This document shows, in pieces, positions 46,161 through 56,543 of a stretch of DNA of 64,000 nt. The position numbers and the translations under genes are program-made. This stretch comes from an uncultured Bacillaceae bacterium (lineage in GTDB: Bacteria; Bacillota; Bacilli; Bacillales; Cytobacillaceae), in assembly GCA_937995745.1 (NCBI GenBank), contig CALKIU010000110.1, positions 1 to 64,000 on the forward strand. The letters run 5' to 3'. The notes under the pieces are model-generated. The model worked only from the letters and a program-made list of their open reading frames with translations. It did no database searches and was not told the DNA's origin. Numbering within the stretch: the stretch's first letter is position 1; each line of letters begins with the position of its first letter.

Positions 46161-48134
46161 ATGCCTTCTTATTTGGACAATAAAAAGGACCGCTTCCTCC
46201 TTCTGATTCTGATTGCCATAACAGTGGGACTGCTAGGAGCGGTGGCATATTACAACTGGATTTTGGCAGTTGTCGGAGTATTTGCGTTTGTTCCTCCTTT
46301 TTATTTCCTTTATAAACGGGATGCGGAACAGAAGGAGGAAGTGGAAAAGTACATTTCAACGCTTTCTTACCGGGTGAAAAAGGTCGGTGAGGAAGCATTC
46401 ACGGAATTGCCCATCGGCATTATGCTATACAACGGCGACTATTACATTGAATGGGCGAATCCTTATTTGTCTTTCTGCTTTGGCGAAGAAACTTTGGCCG
46501 GAAAATCATTGCATGACGTGGGAGAATTTCTCATTCCGATGATTAAACAGGGGACGGAAACGGAGATCGTCACTTACCGTGATCGGAGTTATAAGGTCAC
46601 CCACCGTCCCGAAGAACATTTGATGTATTTCCTTGACATCACGGAGCAGATGGAACTTGAGAAGTTGTACGAAGAGGAAAAAACAGTTATAGCCATTATT
46701 TACCTGGATAATTATGACGAATTAACCCAGGGAATGGATGATCAAGCAAGAAGCAATATTAACAGTCTCGTCATTTCCATTCTGAATGATTGGGCGCAAA
46801 AAAATGGCATTTATATGAAAAGATTTTCCTCGGATCGCTTTGTGGCCGTATTTAACGAGCGGATATTGCAAACACTGGAAAAAAATAAATTTGCCATTCT
46901 CGACGATGTCCGGGAAATCACGGCCAAGAAGAATCTTCCTCTTACATTGAGCATCGGCGTCGGGTCGGGAGTCACCGCCCTGCCGGAACTTGGCGCGCTT
47001 GCCCAGTCGAGCCTCGATTTGGCTCTCGGCCGGGGCGGGGATCAGGTCGCCATCAAACATGCGAGCGGAAAAGTGAAGTTTTACGGCGGCAAAACCAATC
47101 CCGTTGAAAAACGGACGAGAGTGCGGGCAAGAGTGATATCCCATGCCTTGAAAGAGCTTGTGACAGAAAGCAGCCAAGTCATGATCATGGGCCATAAAAA
47201 CCCGGACATGGATGCCATCGGTTCGGCGATTGGAATTTTAAAAGTCGCCCAAATAAATGATCGGAAAGGATATATTGTCATAAATTTTCAGCAAATGGAT
47301 AAAAGTGTTGCCCGTTTAATGCGGGAAATTAAGAAAAACGAAAAGTTGCATTCGCATTTTATTTCCCCTGAGGAAGCTTTGGAAAAGTGCACAAATGATA
47401 CGCTGCTTGTCATTGTTGATACCCACAAGCCGTCGATGGTCATTGAAAAAAGACTGCTAAAAGAAGTTCAGCATGTCGTTGTGATCGACCATCACCGCCG
47501 GGGCGAGGAATTTATCAAAAATCCGCTTCTCGTGTATATGGAACCTTATGCTTCTTCAACATCGGAACTGGTTACGGAACTTCTCGAATACCAACCGAAA
47601 CGGGGAAATCTCGATATGCTGGAAGCAACCGCGCTGCTGGCCGGGATCATTGTCGATACAAAAAGTTTTACGCTCAGAACCGGTTCAAGAACGTTCGATG
47701 CAGCCTCATATCTCCGTGCCAACGGCGCCGATACGGTACTCGTGCAGAAACTTCTCCGGGAAGACATGGAAACGTACATCCAACGGGCAAAATTGATCGA
47801 GTCTTCCTACATATACAAAAACGGCATAAGCATTGCCAAAGGACGCCCCGATCAGATTCTTGACCAAGTGTTGATTGCCCAGGCGGCGGATACGCTGTTG
47901 ACGATGAACGGGATTGTCGCTTCCTTTGTTATTTCAAAACGTTCCGAAGATACGGTGGGAATCAGCGCCCGTTCTTTGGGCGATATAAATGTGCAGCTCA
48001 TCATGGAAAAACTCAATGGCGGTGGACATTTGACGAATGCGGCAACCCAGCTTCACGACGTGACGGTTGAAGAAGCGGAAAAGCTGCTGCAGAAGGCGAT
48101 TGACGATTACTTAGAAGGGAGACAGGAGACATGA
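46161..48134 (+). CDS. gdpP: Cyclic-di-AMP phosphodiesterase GdpP
   Basis: 657 residues. Two N-terminal membrane segments (about 12-52), a heme-binding PAS-like domain, a degenerate GGDEF domain (SSDRFVAVF in place of the catalytic motif) and a DHH/DHHA1 domain ([34 protein letters not shown]). It breaks c-di-AMP to pApA and so affects wall stress and potassium. Start at 46,161 behind GGGAG. It overlaps rplI by four bases. Confidence 0.96.
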   Translation: MPSYLDNKKDRFLLLILIAITVGLLGAVAYYNWILAVVGVFAFVPPFYFLYKRDAEQKEEVEKYISTLSYRVKKVGEEAFTELPIGIMLYNGDYYIEWANPYLSFCFGEETLAGKSLHDVGEFLIPMIKQGTETEIVTYRDRSYKVTHRPEEHLMYFLDITEQMELEKLYEEEKTVIAIIYLDNYDELTQGMDDQARSNINSLVISILNDWAQKNGIYMKRFSSDRFVAVFNERILQTLEKNKFAILDDVREITAKKNLPLTLSIGVGSGVTALPELGALAQSSLDLALGRGGDQVAIKHASGKVKFYGGKTNPVEKRTRVRARVISHALKELVTESSQVMIMGHKNPDMDAIGSAIGILKVAQINDRKGYIVINFQQMDKSVARLMREIKKNEKLHSHFISPEEALEKCTNDTLLVIVDTHKPSMVIEKRLLKEVQHVVVIDHHRRGEEFIKNPLLVYMEPYASSTSELVTELLEYQPKRGNLDMLEATALLAGIIVDTKSFTLRTGSRTFDAASYLRANGADTVLVQKLLREDMETYIQRAKLIESSYIYKNGISIAKGRPDQILDQVLIAQAADTLLTMNGIVASFVISKRSEDTVGISARSLGDINVQLIMEKLNGGGHLTNAATQLHDVTVEEAEKLLQKAIDDYLEGRQET

Positions 48135-48580
48135 AAGTCATTTTTTTAAAAGACGTCAAAGGACAAGGCAAAAAAGGTGAAATCAAAAATGTCGCCGACG
48201 GTTATGCCAACAATTATTTGTTGAAAAGAGGCCTGGCCGTTGAAGCGACGCCGGCCAACATCAGCAAACTCGAAGCGCAGAAGAGGAGAGAAGAAAAAGA
48301 AGCGGCCCAAGAGCTGGCAAATGCAAAAGCGTTGAAGGAGAAACTTGAAAAAATCACCGTTGAAATCTCCGCTAAAGCCGGCGAAGGAGGCCGTCTCTTC
48401 GGTTCGGTGACAAGCAAACAAATTGCTGATACGTTAAAGAAAGATCATAATATTCATTTGGATAAACGAAAAATCGAACTGCCTGATGCCATTCGCTCCC
48501 TCGGTTATACGAAAGTTCCCGTCAAACTTCATCCGGAAGTGAACGCGACGCTGACCGTTCACGTAAAAGAAGCAAACTAA
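48131..48580 (+). CDS. rplI: Ribosomal protein L9
   Basis: 149 residues. The N-terminal domain carries the L9 signature ([19 protein letters not shown]); a long helix joins it to the C-terminal domain ([14 protein letters not shown]). The start overlaps the gdpP stop (ATGA), so translation is coupled. Confidence 0.97.
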   Translation: MKVIFLKDVKGQGKKGEIKNVADGYANNYLLKRGLAVEATPANISKLEAQKRREEKEAAQELANAKALKEKLEKITVEISAKAGEGGRLFGSVTSKQIADTLKKDHNIHLDKRKIELPDAIRSLGYTKVPVKLHPEVNATLTVHVKEAN

Positions 48581-48631
48581 TATTGCCAAAGCTATTTTAA
48601 TAGAAAACGTGATACAATAGAATCAGTGGTG

Positions 48632-48667
48632 AAAAAATGTGATCCGCGTGCGCAGATCACATTTTTT
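48632..48667 (+). terminator. Terminator after rplI
   Basis: Perfect 13-base stem AAAAAATGTGATC/GATCACATTTTTT. Confidence 0.9.
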
Positions 48668-48851
48668 CTGTCCTTTTTCGCAAACGGATCAGGAAAGGTT
48701 TCCGTTTTCAAGACACCGGTAAAAGCGCCGTTCCGGGAAGTTTTTATCGCAGACCCGGAGCATAAGAGTTCTAACAATCTGACATTTGTTCATAGATTTT
48801 GTGCCATGATGGTCTGGCAACTTTCTTCCATCAGGGAAAGGGGGCAGCAGC

Positions 48852-50216
48852 ATGAATGAATTATTGGCGGACCGGCTTCCGCCGCAAAATATAGAGGCTG
48901 AACAGGCGGTGTTGGGCGCCATTTTTTTGGAACCTTCCTCGCTGACGACGGCCGCGGAAATATTGCAGCCTGAGGATTTTTACCGCACCGCCCACCAGAG
49001 AATCTTCCACATTATGCTCAAATTGGCCGATGAAGGAAAGGCCGTGGATGTAATCACGGTAACGGAGGAATTGCAGGCGGCCAAATTGCTCGAGGATGTC
49101 GGCGGGGTCAGCTATTTGACGGAGTTGGCGACTTCTGTGCCGACGGCGGCCAATATTGAGTATTATGCGAAAATCGTTGAAGAAAAATCCGTTTTGAGAC
49201 GTCTCATCCGGACCGCTGTTTCCATCGCCCAGGATTGCTACCAGCGGGAAGATGAAGTGGATGTTTTAATTGACGAAGCGGAGAAGAAAATCCTCGAGGT
49301 GGCCGGAAGAAAAAATACCGGCGGTTTTCAAAATATCAGGGATATTCTGTTCCGGACGTACGATCATATCGAAATGCTCCACAACCGGGCCGGAGATGTA
49401 ACCGGTCTGGCAACGGGCTTCGTCGAACTGGATAAAATCACGGCCGGCTTTCAGCGCAACGATTTGATCATCGTCGGCGCCCGTCCGTCCATGGGGAAAA
49501 CGGCTTTCGCTTTAAATATTGCCCAAAACGTCGCCACAAAAACCGGCGAAAATGTGGCCATTTTTAGTTTGGAAATGGGGGCGGAACAGCTTGTGATGAG
49601 GATGCTCTGCGCCGAAGGAAACATCGATTCCCAGCGGCTCCGCACCGGCACGCTGACGGAAGAAGATTGGGGCAAATTGATCATGGCGATGGGCAGTTTG
49701 TCGAATGCGGGCATCTACATCGATGATACGCCGGGGATTAGAGTGCAAGATATCCGCTCCCAATGCCGGCGATTGAAGCAGGAAAAAGGGCTCGGCATGG
49801 TCATCATCGATTATTTGCAGCTCATTACGGGAAGCGGCCGCCATGCGGAAAACCGCCAGCAGGAAGTTTCGGAAATTTCCCGTTCATTAAAGCAGCTGGC
49901 CCGGGAGTTGGAAGTTCCCGTCATTGCTTTATCGCAGCTTTCCCGGAGCGTCGAACAGCGCCAGGACAAGCGGCCGATGATGTCGGATATCAGGGAATCG
50001 GGAAGCATCGAGCAGGATGCGGATATCGTCGCTTTTCTTTACCGGGACGATTATTATAACAAAGATTCCGAGAATAAGAACATTATAGAAATTATTATCG
50101 CCAAGCAGCGGAACGGCCCGACCGGCACCGTTTCCCTTGCCTTTATCAAGGAATACAACAAGTTTGTCAATCTGGAAAGGCGTTTTGATGATGCCGCCAT
50201 TCCCCCCGGCGCATAA
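48852..50216 (+). CDS. dnaC: Replicative DNA helicase (DnaB family)
   Basis: 454 residues, the hexameric fork helicase, called DnaC in B. subtilis. N-terminal DnaB domain (PQNIEAEQAVLGAIF), then the RecA-like core with GARPSMGKTAFALNIA (Walker A), IIDYLQLI (Walker B) and the linker helix. No intein interrupts it. AAAGGGGGCAG precedes the ATG. purA, which follows dnaC in B. subtilis, is not here. Confidence 0.97.
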   Translation: MNELLADRLPPQNIEAEQAVLGAIFLEPSSLTTAAEILQPEDFYRTAHQRIFHIMLKLADEGKAVDVITVTEELQAAKLLEDVGGVSYLTELATSVPTAANIEYYAKIVEEKSVLRRLIRTAVSIAQDCYQREDEVDVLIDEAEKKILEVAGRKNTGGFQNIRDILFRTYDHIEMLHNRAGDVTGLATGFVELDKITAGFQRNDLIIVGARPSMGKTAFALNIAQNVATKTGENVAIFSLEMGAEQLVMRMLCAEGNIDSQRLRTGTLTEEDWGKLIMAMGSLSNAGIYIDDTPGIRVQDIRSQCRRLKQEKGLGMVIIDYLQLITGSGRHAENRQQEVSEISRSLKQLARELEVPVIALSQLSRSVEQRQDKRPMMSDIRESGSIEQDADIVAFLYRDDYYNKDSENKNIIEIIIAKQRNGPTGTVSLAFIKEYNKFVNLERRFDDAAIPPGA

Positions 50217-50275
50217 GAACAGGCGGGAACAAAGGGAAGGCCCCGCATATGGCCGTCCGGTGAAAAGGTCTAAAG

Positions 50276-50310
50276 ATGCAGTCCTTTATGGGGACTGCAT
50301 TTTCTTTTTC
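50276..50310 (+). terminator. Terminator after dnaC
   Basis: Perfect ATGCAGTCC/GGACTGCAT stem with TTTTCTTTTT tail. Confidence 0.85.
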
Positions 50311-50495
50311 CGCAAGCGCCCGGAAATGGCCGGAACCATTTCTTTGGGAAACTGTCCCCGCCTGTGCATGGACAGCTTTTCTCTGAACGTCGCCGCCAAC
50401 CGCCGGCAATTTTTACATATTCTTTTGCAAAAAGGGGACAGAGTTTACGGGGAAAAGTTACTTTGTTCACTGAAAAGAATGGATACAGCGCTTAT

Positions 50496-50523
50496 TGTAA
50501 CAAAACTGTTATATAAATGTAAT
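50496..50523 (+). promoter_or_regulatory. Triple WalR half-sites
   Basis: TGTAAC (50,496), TGTTAT (50,507) and TGTAAT (50,518) repeat every 11 bases, so two overlapping copies of the WalR consensus TGTWAH-N5-TGTWAH are met exactly. They lie 26 bases upstream of a promoter at 50,549. Confidence 0.75.
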
Positions 50524-50548
50524 AATTCAACCAATTTATGGATAAACA

Positions 50549-50576
50549 TTGCAAGAAATTGTGAAAAAATTATAAA
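50549..50576 (+). promoter_or_regulatory. Candidate promoter for the M23 gene
   Basis: TTGCAA (50,549-50,554), 16-base spacer, TATAAA (50,571-50,576). It would give a leader of about 240 bases. Confidence 0.45.
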
Positions 50577-50815
50577 AATTTCTATGTGCGAAAAGTCCCA
50601 AGAAATCAATAAAAACGCGGATTTTGTCAAATATTCGCCAAATTGTGACGATGGATTTTAACAAAAATAGACGTTATATGACTCTTTTTATACATTTATG
50701 TTACATTATGAAGACTATCAATCTTCCTCCTGATATTTTGTGATAAAGTATAGAAGTGTGAAAATGGAACGGGTTTTTTGGCCCTGTTGCGGTTTTCAGT
50801 TTTAGGAGGGGGAGT

Positions 50816-52291
50816 ATGTATAGCAATAAGAGCGCCTTGGAGCGGCTGACCGGAAAAACTGCCGGCTATATAAAGAAAACGGCTGTGTCTGTTGTTGTCT
50901 TCGCATCCGTTTCACTCGGACTGGCGTCTCTTGACCGGGTTTCAGCGGACAGTTCCAAAAAGAACAACAATACAGTCTACTATGTCTATTTGGAAGATGA
51001 ATATGTCGGCACGATTTCAGACAAAGATATTATAGAGAAATTAAAAGATAAAAAGATTAGCGAATTTAAAGATGAGATGGATAAAAAATATAAGCTTACG
51101 GTCGGGAGCGATTTGACACTCATTCCGGAACAGGTCGGCTCCGAGGCAAAAACAAATGATCGGGAAGTCATCCAGAAACTTGATGAGCAACTGGCCGTTG
51201 AAGCAGAAGCCACAGCCATCGTGCTGGACGGCAAAGCGGCTGTTTATGTCCTCGACAAAAAAACAGCCGACAAAGTCATTGAAGCGTTGACACACAGATT
51301 TGTCTCCAAAGAAGAACTGGAACAATTGAAAAAAACAAAGGAGGCTTTGAAAGAAGGAAAGCTGCCTCCTTTAAAGGAAAATGAGTCTCGCCTATTAGAC
51401 GTAAAACTGTCCAAAAAGGTTTCATATTCTTCGGAAGTCGTACCGACAAACGAAGTGTTGGACGTTGATGAAGCAGTCGAATATTTGTTGAAGGGAACGT
51501 TGGAGAAAAAAGAATATACAGTCCAGAAAGGGGACGTTCTCGGCACGATTGCCAGCAAGCACGGGATGACCGTTCAGCAGCTGCTTGCCGTTAACCCGGG
51601 CTTGAAAGAAGATTCCGTCTTGCAAATCGGCCAGAAGGTAAATGTAACTGCTTACGCGCCGCTTGTCGAAGTGATTACGGAGAAAGAAGTCTTTAAGAAA
51701 GAGACAATTCCATATAAAACACAAGTGAAGAACGACTCTTCCGTGTTCAAAGGAACGACGAAAGTTCAACGGAACGGCCAGGAAGGACTAAAAGAAGTCA
51801 CTTATAAGATCTCCCTGGCGAACGGAACACAAATCAAAAAAGAAGCCCTGGAAGAAAAAATCATCAAAGAACCGGTCGACAAGATTGTGATAAAAGGAAC
51901 AAAAGTGATCCCTTCCAGAGGAACCGGCAGCTTCATTTGGCCGACTTACGGCGGTTATATTTCCAGCTACCAAGGCATGCGCTGGGGCCAATTCCATAAA
52001 GGAATCGACATTGCCAGACCTTATAACCGCACGATTAAAGCGGCTGACAACGGGGTTGTTGTATTTGCCGGCTGGGACGGAGGCTACGGGAAAAAGATCA
52101 TTATCGACCACCGCAACGGATTCCGCACGGTATACGCCCATTTGGCAACGATTAGCGTCCGTGTCGGGCAAACAGTGCAAAAAGGCCAAAAGATAGGGGT
52201 CATGGGTTCCACCGGAAACTCCACGGGCGTGCATTTGCATTTTGAGATTTACAAGAACGGTGTTCTCCAAAATCCGATGAAATATTTATAA
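50816..52291 (+). CDS. LysM-G5-M23 peptidoglycan endopeptidase
   Basis: 491 residues. A membrane anchor or signal (about 19-43), a lysine-rich stalk, one LysM domain (YTVQKGDVLGTIASKHGMTV, about 238-281), a G5 domain (about 285-365) and a C-terminal M23 domain. The M23 zinc ligands are kept: HKGIDI and HLHFE. It should cut peptide cross-links in the wall, outside the membrane. The gene lies just upstream of walRK and behind WalR half-sites, which fits the WalR hydrolase regulon. B. subtilis has no gene in this exact place; Geobacillus-type genomes do. Confidence 0.92.
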   Translation: MYSNKSALERLTGKTAGYIKKTAVSVVVFASVSLGLASLDRVSADSSKKNNNTVYYVYLEDEYVGTISDKDIIEKLKDKKISEFKDEMDKKYKLTVGSDLTLIPEQVGSEAKTNDREVIQKLDEQLAVEAEATAIVLDGKAAVYVLDKKTADKVIEALTHRFVSKEELEQLKKTKEALKEGKLPPLKENESRLLDVKLSKKVSYSSEVVPTNEVLDVDEAVEYLLKGTLEKKEYTVQKGDVLGTIASKHGMTVQQLLAVNPGLKEDSVLQIGQKVNVTAYAPLVEVITEKEVFKKETIPYKTQVKNDSSVFKGTTKVQRNGQEGLKEVTYKISLANGTQIKKEALEEKIIKEPVDKIVIKGTKVIPSRGTGSFIWPTYGGYISSYQGMRWGQFHKGIDIARPYNRTIKAADNGVVVFAGWDGGYGKKIIIDHRNGFRTVYAHLATISVRVGQTVQKGQKIGVMGSTGNSTGVHLHFEIYKNGVLQNPMKYL

Positions 52292-52503
52292 TTGGTCAAA
52301 AGAATAAGGCTGTCCGTAAGATGGGAACAGGCACTTGCTTATAGAAATCATTGCTGCGGAAAAAATTCTATGCAGGAATTTCTTCCCAAGCAGGAGCTGC
52401 TCTCACATTTGCGGAGGGCCTTTTTTTATGCAGAAAAACGGGTTGAAAAACCTATTCTTTCGGCAAAAAGATGAATTAGTCATGATAAAATGTTAAAGTA
52501 AAT

Positions 52504-52549
52504 TGGGGACATATTTTTGAAAGTGACCCAAATTACACGGGTTGTCCCA
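52504..52549 (+). other. Structured region upstream of walR
   Basis: GGGACA (52,506-52,511) pairs with TGTCCC (52,543-52,548); inside, ACCC (52,526) pairs with GGGT (52,539). No T-run follows. Use is unknown; no gene is visible in 52,292-52,681. Confidence 0.35.
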
Positions 52550-52649
52550 TTCTTGTGTTTTGCAAGATTTCACTGTCAGTGTGCGCAAACGAGGAAAACG
52601 GTGGGTAAAAAAGACCAGAAGAGATAGAGCCATATTTCGTTTACATTCA

Positions 52650-52655
52650 TATAAT
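52650..52655 (+). promoter_or_regulatory. Candidate -10 box for walR
   Basis: Perfect TATAAT 27 bases before the walR start; no good -35 box. Confidence 0.4.
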
Positions 52656-52681
52656 TAAATGTCGCAAAAAGGGGAAAGGAC

Positions 52682-53389
52682 ATGGATAAGAAAATTCTAG
52701 TTGTTGATGATGAAAAGCCGATTGCCGATATTTTGCAGTTCAACTTGAAAAAAGAAGGCTACGAAGTCCACTGTGCTTACGACGGACACGAGGCGTTGAG
52801 GAAAGTGGAGGAGATTCAGCCTGATTTAATCTTGCTGGACATTATGCTGCCGCAGCTGGACGGAATGGAAGTATGCCGCGAAGTCCGGAAAAAATACGAT
52901 ATGCCGATCATTATGCTGACAGCGAAAGATTCGGAAATCGACAAAGTGCTCGGCCTGGAACTCGGGGCGGACGATTACGTGACGAAGCCGTTCAGCTCGA
53001 GAGAATTGATTGCCAGGGTAAAAGCCAATCTCCGCAGGCATCAAGTGATGTCTTCCCAGGCGGAACAAAACGAAACGAAAGAAATCAGAGTCGGCTCCCT
53101 TGTCATTCATCCCGATGCTTACATGGTCACCAAGCGGGGCGAAACGATTGAATTGACACACCGGGAGTTTGAACTTTTGCATTATCTGGCCAAACATATC
53201 GGCCAGGTTATGACGAGGGAACATTTGCTGCAAACGGTGTGGGGTTACGATTATTACGGGGATGTCCGGACGGTCGACGTGACGGTGCGGCGCCTCCGCG
53301 AAAAAATAGAAGACAACCCGAGCCATCCGGTATGGATCATCACCAGAAGAGGAGTCGGCTATTATTTGCGAAATCCTGAACAGGAGTAA
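52682..53389 (+). CDS. walR: Response regulator WalR (YycF)
   Basis: 235 residues. Receiver domain with phospho-acceptor Asp in LILLDIMLP (about 53), acidic pair DDE at 9-11 region, and Lys in TKPF (about 102); OmpR-type winged helix ([24 protein letters not shown]). Essential regulator of wall hydrolases in Firmicutes. It heads walR-K-H-I-J. Confidence 0.98.
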   Translation: MDKKILVVDDEKPIADILQFNLKKEGYEVHCAYDGHEALRKVEEIQPDLILLDIMLPQLDGMEVCREVRKKYDMPIIMLTAKDSEIDKVLGLELGADDYVTKPFSSRELIARVKANLRRHQVMSSQAEQNETKEIRVGSLVIHPDAYMVTKRGETIELTHREFELLHYLAKHIGQVMTREHLLQTVWGYDYYGDVRTVDVTVRRLREKIEDNPSHPVWIITRRGVGYYLRNPEQE

Positions 53390-53398
53390 TGGATCATA

Positions 53399-55237
53399 AT
53401 GAAAATCAAAGGTTTTTTCCGGTCCATCCATGTGAAGCTGGTGCTGATATTTGCTTTATTGATTACCCTTGTTTTGCAAATTATCGGCGCCTATTTTGTT
53501 CGCCAGTTGGAAGCGACGTTATTGGAAAACTTCGAGACATCCATCCAGGAGCGGGTCGATCTGTTGGCCTATTATGTCAGTGAAGAAATGGTGAAAGAAC
53601 GCAATCCCAATGAAGATCCGACACTTGAAGAGGCCGTGTACCATTTGCTGAGGGATTTCAACCAGACGGCCGACATTGCCCAAGTCAAAGTGATTGAAGG
53701 AAGCACGCTGAAAATTATCGGCACTTCCGACCCGATGAACCAGGGCATCGTCGGCCAAAGAACGACAGACAAATTTATTTGGCGGGTCATCGCCACCTCC
53801 GACCTCGACGGCGATGATGAAACATTAATCGACCCGCAGACAGGGAACCGGGTTTGGATTCTCGTCAGGCCCATTCTCCACAACGGGGATGTCATCGGCG
53901 CCATCCATTTGACGGCGAAAAAAGAAAATGTCTATACCCAGATGAAGTCGATCAACAATATTTTTGCCACCGGCACGGTCATGTCATTCGGCATTACGGC
54001 CATATTGACGATTCTTCTGGCCCGGACGATCACGAAACCCATATCCGACATGAGAAGGCATGCGCTTGCGTTGAGTAAAGGTAATTTTTCCAGAAAAGTA
54101 AAAGTTTATGGCGATGATGAAATCGGCCAATTGGCCCAAACGTTTAACGTTTTGACGAAGAAATTGCAAGAGGCCCAAGCGACGATGGAAGGGGAAAGAA
54201 GGAAACTCTCTTCCGTTCTGTCCTACATGACGGACGGAGTCATTTCCACGGACAGAAGGGGCCGGGTCATTTTAATCAACGAACAGGCTCTCGACATGCT
54301 GAAAGTTTCACGTGAAACGAGCTTGTCGATGCCGGTCAACGAATTGCTCGGCATTGCCGACGAATATTCGTACGAGGACCTTTTGAAACAGACCGATTCC
54401 ATCATTCTCGATTTGGGGAACGAAAAGAATCCTTATTTCTTGCGGGCCAATTTTTCCGTCATCCAGAAAGACAGCGGCTTTATCAACGGGTTGATTGTCG
54501 TTCTTCATGATATTACGGAGCAGGAAAAAGTGGACATGGAACGGCGGGAATTTGTCGCCAATGTTTCCCACGAACTCCGAACGCCGTTGACGACGATGAG
54601 AAGCTATTTGGAGGCGCTGGTGGACGGAGCATGGAAAGACAAAGAGATTGCCCCGAGATTTTTGCAAGTGGTGCAAAATGAAACCGAGCGCATGATCCGG
54701 CTTGTAAACGACCTCTTGCAACTTTCCCGGATGGACAGCAAAGATTACACCCTTCATAAAGAATGGGTGAATCTTGTGGAATTTTACAACCAAGTAATCG
54801 ACCGGTTTGAAATGACGAAAGAACAGCATGTCATCTTTAAACGGAGGCTGCTGAATTACCCGGTTTATGCAGAAATTGACAAAGACAAATTGACGCAAGT
54901 GTTGGATAATATTATTTCCAATGCGTTGAAATATTCTCCCGAGGGCGGAACGATTGTCTTCAGCATGCTTCAGGAATTAGGGGAGATTGTGATCAGCGTT
55001 TCCGACGAAGGAGTGGGCATTCCGAAAGACAAACTCGAGAAAATTTTCGAGCGGTTTTACAGGGTTGATAAGGCACGGACAAGAAAACTCGGCGGAACGG
55101 GCCTCGGATTGGCGATCGCGAAAGAAGTGGTCGAGGCCCACGGCGGAAAAATTTGGGCGGAAAGTACGGAAGGACACGGGACGACGATTTATTTCAGTTT
55201 GCCTTACAACTCTTCCTATGAGGATGATTGGTCATGA
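53399..55237 (+). CDS. walK: Sensor histidine kinase WalK (YycG)
   Basis: 612 residues. Two membrane segments (about 12-33 and 183-205) flank an extracellular PAS-like domain; then HAMP, a cytoplasmic PAS domain, HisKA with SHELRTPLTTM and HATPase with NIISNALKYSPEGG and GTGLGLAIAKE. It senses wall state and phosphorylates WalR. A parS site lies in the PAS region (54,304-54,319). The stop overlaps the walH start by four bases. Confidence 0.98.
   Translation: MKIKGFFRSIHVKLVLIFALLITLVLQIIGAYFVRQLEATLLENFETSIQERVDLLAYYVSEEMVKERNPNEDPTLEEAVYHLLRDFNQTADIAQVKVIEGSTLKIIGTSDPMNQGIVGQRTTDKFIWRVIATSDLDGDDETLIDPQTGNRVWILVRPILHNGDVIGAIHLTAKKENVYTQMKSINNIFATGTVMSFGITAILTILLARTITKPISDMRRHALALSKGNFSRKVKVYGDDEIGQLAQTFNVLTKKLQEAQATMEGERRKLSSVLSYMTDGVISTDRRGRVILINEQALDMLKVSRETSLSMPVNELLGIADEYSYEDLLKQTDSIILDLGNEKNPYFLRANFSVIQKDSGFINGLIVVLHDITEQEKVDMERREFVANVSHELRTPLTTMRSYLEALVDGAWKDKEIAPRFLQVVQNETERMIRLVNDLLQLSRMDSKDYTLHKEWVNLVEFYNQVIDRFEMTKEQHVIFKRRLLNYPVYAEIDKDKLTQVLDNIISNALKYSPEGGTIVFSMLQELGEIVISVSDEGVGIPKDKLEKIFERFYRVDKARTRKLGGTGLGLAIAKEVVEAHGGKIWAESTEGHGTTIYFSLPYNSSYEDDWS
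54304..54319. other. parS: parS site inside walK
   Basis: AGTTTCACGTGAAACG, 14 of 16 bases; the central 14-base palindrome is complete. Confidence 0.8.
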
Positions 55238-56541
55238 CGTTGGAACATATTAAAACGGTCATCTTAATATTGTTGATTATTTTGAGCAGCCTGCTCACTT
55301 GGACGATTTGGACTTACCAGCCGAACTACAGGGTGCTGGAAGACGAGAAGACGGTTCAAGGCGTTTCCTTAAGCGGTGAAGAGCGGGCGATTAACGAGAT
55401 CGTTTTCCCCGGACAGGTGTACTGTCATTTTTCCAACGTCCATTATGGAACATTGGACAGCGAACTGATTGAAAGAATGATGAAGGAAATCAGCCGCTGG
55501 GGCTATGACCATTTTGAAGAAATTTCCGGAGAATTGGAAGACATTTATGACTTTATTTACCGAAACGGCATGACGGAAATTGTGTTCCCCGCCTCTGTCC
55601 CGATGAAAGTTTTTAGAACGTTTGCGGAAGTGAAGGATAAAAACACTTCCACGATTGATTTTGACCGGCTGGTGATTGATACGAACCATCTGACAAAATC
55701 GCACGGATATGTCTATTTTGTTTCAACGGAAAATCTCACCGTCTACCGGTCGGAAGTTCCCGCTTCATTGGTAGCCAACTTTCGGGAACAATTTTACCTT
55801 CCTTCCGTCCAGAGCGGACAGTTTTATCCGCACCAAATGGTGACTTTGGAAAACGGCAACAAATTGCTCGTCCGCACGGCGGCAACGAAAATGAAACGGT
55901 ACAGTTATTTAATGGATTCATTGCCGGCGGAAGAATTTAAAAACGCCCTTTTCAATGACCCGCATTTTGTCAAAAGAAACGCAACATCTTCCGGCGAAGA
56001 ATATTACGATGAATCGACGCTGTTAAGCATCAATTTTAAAGCAAATATGCTCCATTACGTCAACCCCGCCCAATCTAAAGGAGGGGTGATGAACACCGAT
56101 CGCCTGTTGTCGCAAAGCATCGATTTTATCAACGGACACGGGGGCTGGACGGGAAATTACCGCTATGCGGATATCGATATTTTTGAAAAAACCATCCTGT
56201 TCCGGTTGCATCATCCCGAAGGATATCCGATTTTCAGCACGAACGGGATTTCGGAAATTTATTTAAGCTGGGGGGAAACGAGCGTTACACAATATATGCG
56301 CAACAATTTCTCCCTCGGCGGCAAGATCGAGGAAGAGGAAGTGTGGATGCCTTCCGGATTGGAAGTCTACAACAGTCTGATCAAACGGGAAGGTTTCCAG
56401 CCCAAATATTTGCAAGACCTTGTCCTCGGTTATAAAATGACCAATCATGTGGAGGGAAAACTCCTTTATTTGGAACCTGCCTGGTATTATAAATACAGGG
56501 ATCAATGGCTGTCATTCCCCTCCAGAATCGGGGAGAGATAA
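55234..56541 (+). CDS. walH: WalK regulator WalH (YycH)
   Basis: 435 residues. One N-terminal membrane segment (about 7-27) and a large extracellular YycH domain. With WalI it binds WalK in the membrane and lowers its activity in B. subtilis. The ATG overlaps the walK stop (ATGA); an upstream in-frame start at 55,228 is unlikely. Confidence 0.93.
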   Translation: MTLEHIKTVILILLIILSSLLTWTIWTYQPNYRVLEDEKTVQGVSLSGEERAINEIVFPGQVYCHFSNVHYGTLDSELIERMMKEISRWGYDHFEEISGELEDIYDFIYRNGMTEIVFPASVPMKVFRTFAEVKDKNTSTIDFDRLVIDTNHLTKSHGYVYFVSTENLTVYRSEVPASLVANFREQFYLPSVQSGQFYPHQMVTLENGNKLLVRTAATKMKRYSYLMDSLPAEEFKNALFNDPHFVKRNATSSGEEYYDESTLLSINFKANMLHYVNPAQSKGGVMNTDRLLSQSIDFINGHGGWTGNYRYADIDIFEKTILFRLHHPEGYPIFSTNGISEIYLSWGETSVTQYMRNNFSLGGKIEEEEVWMPSGLEVYNSLIKREGFQPKYLQDLVLGYKMTNHVEGKLLYLEPAWYYKYRDQWLSFPSRIGER

Positions 56542-56543
56542 AC

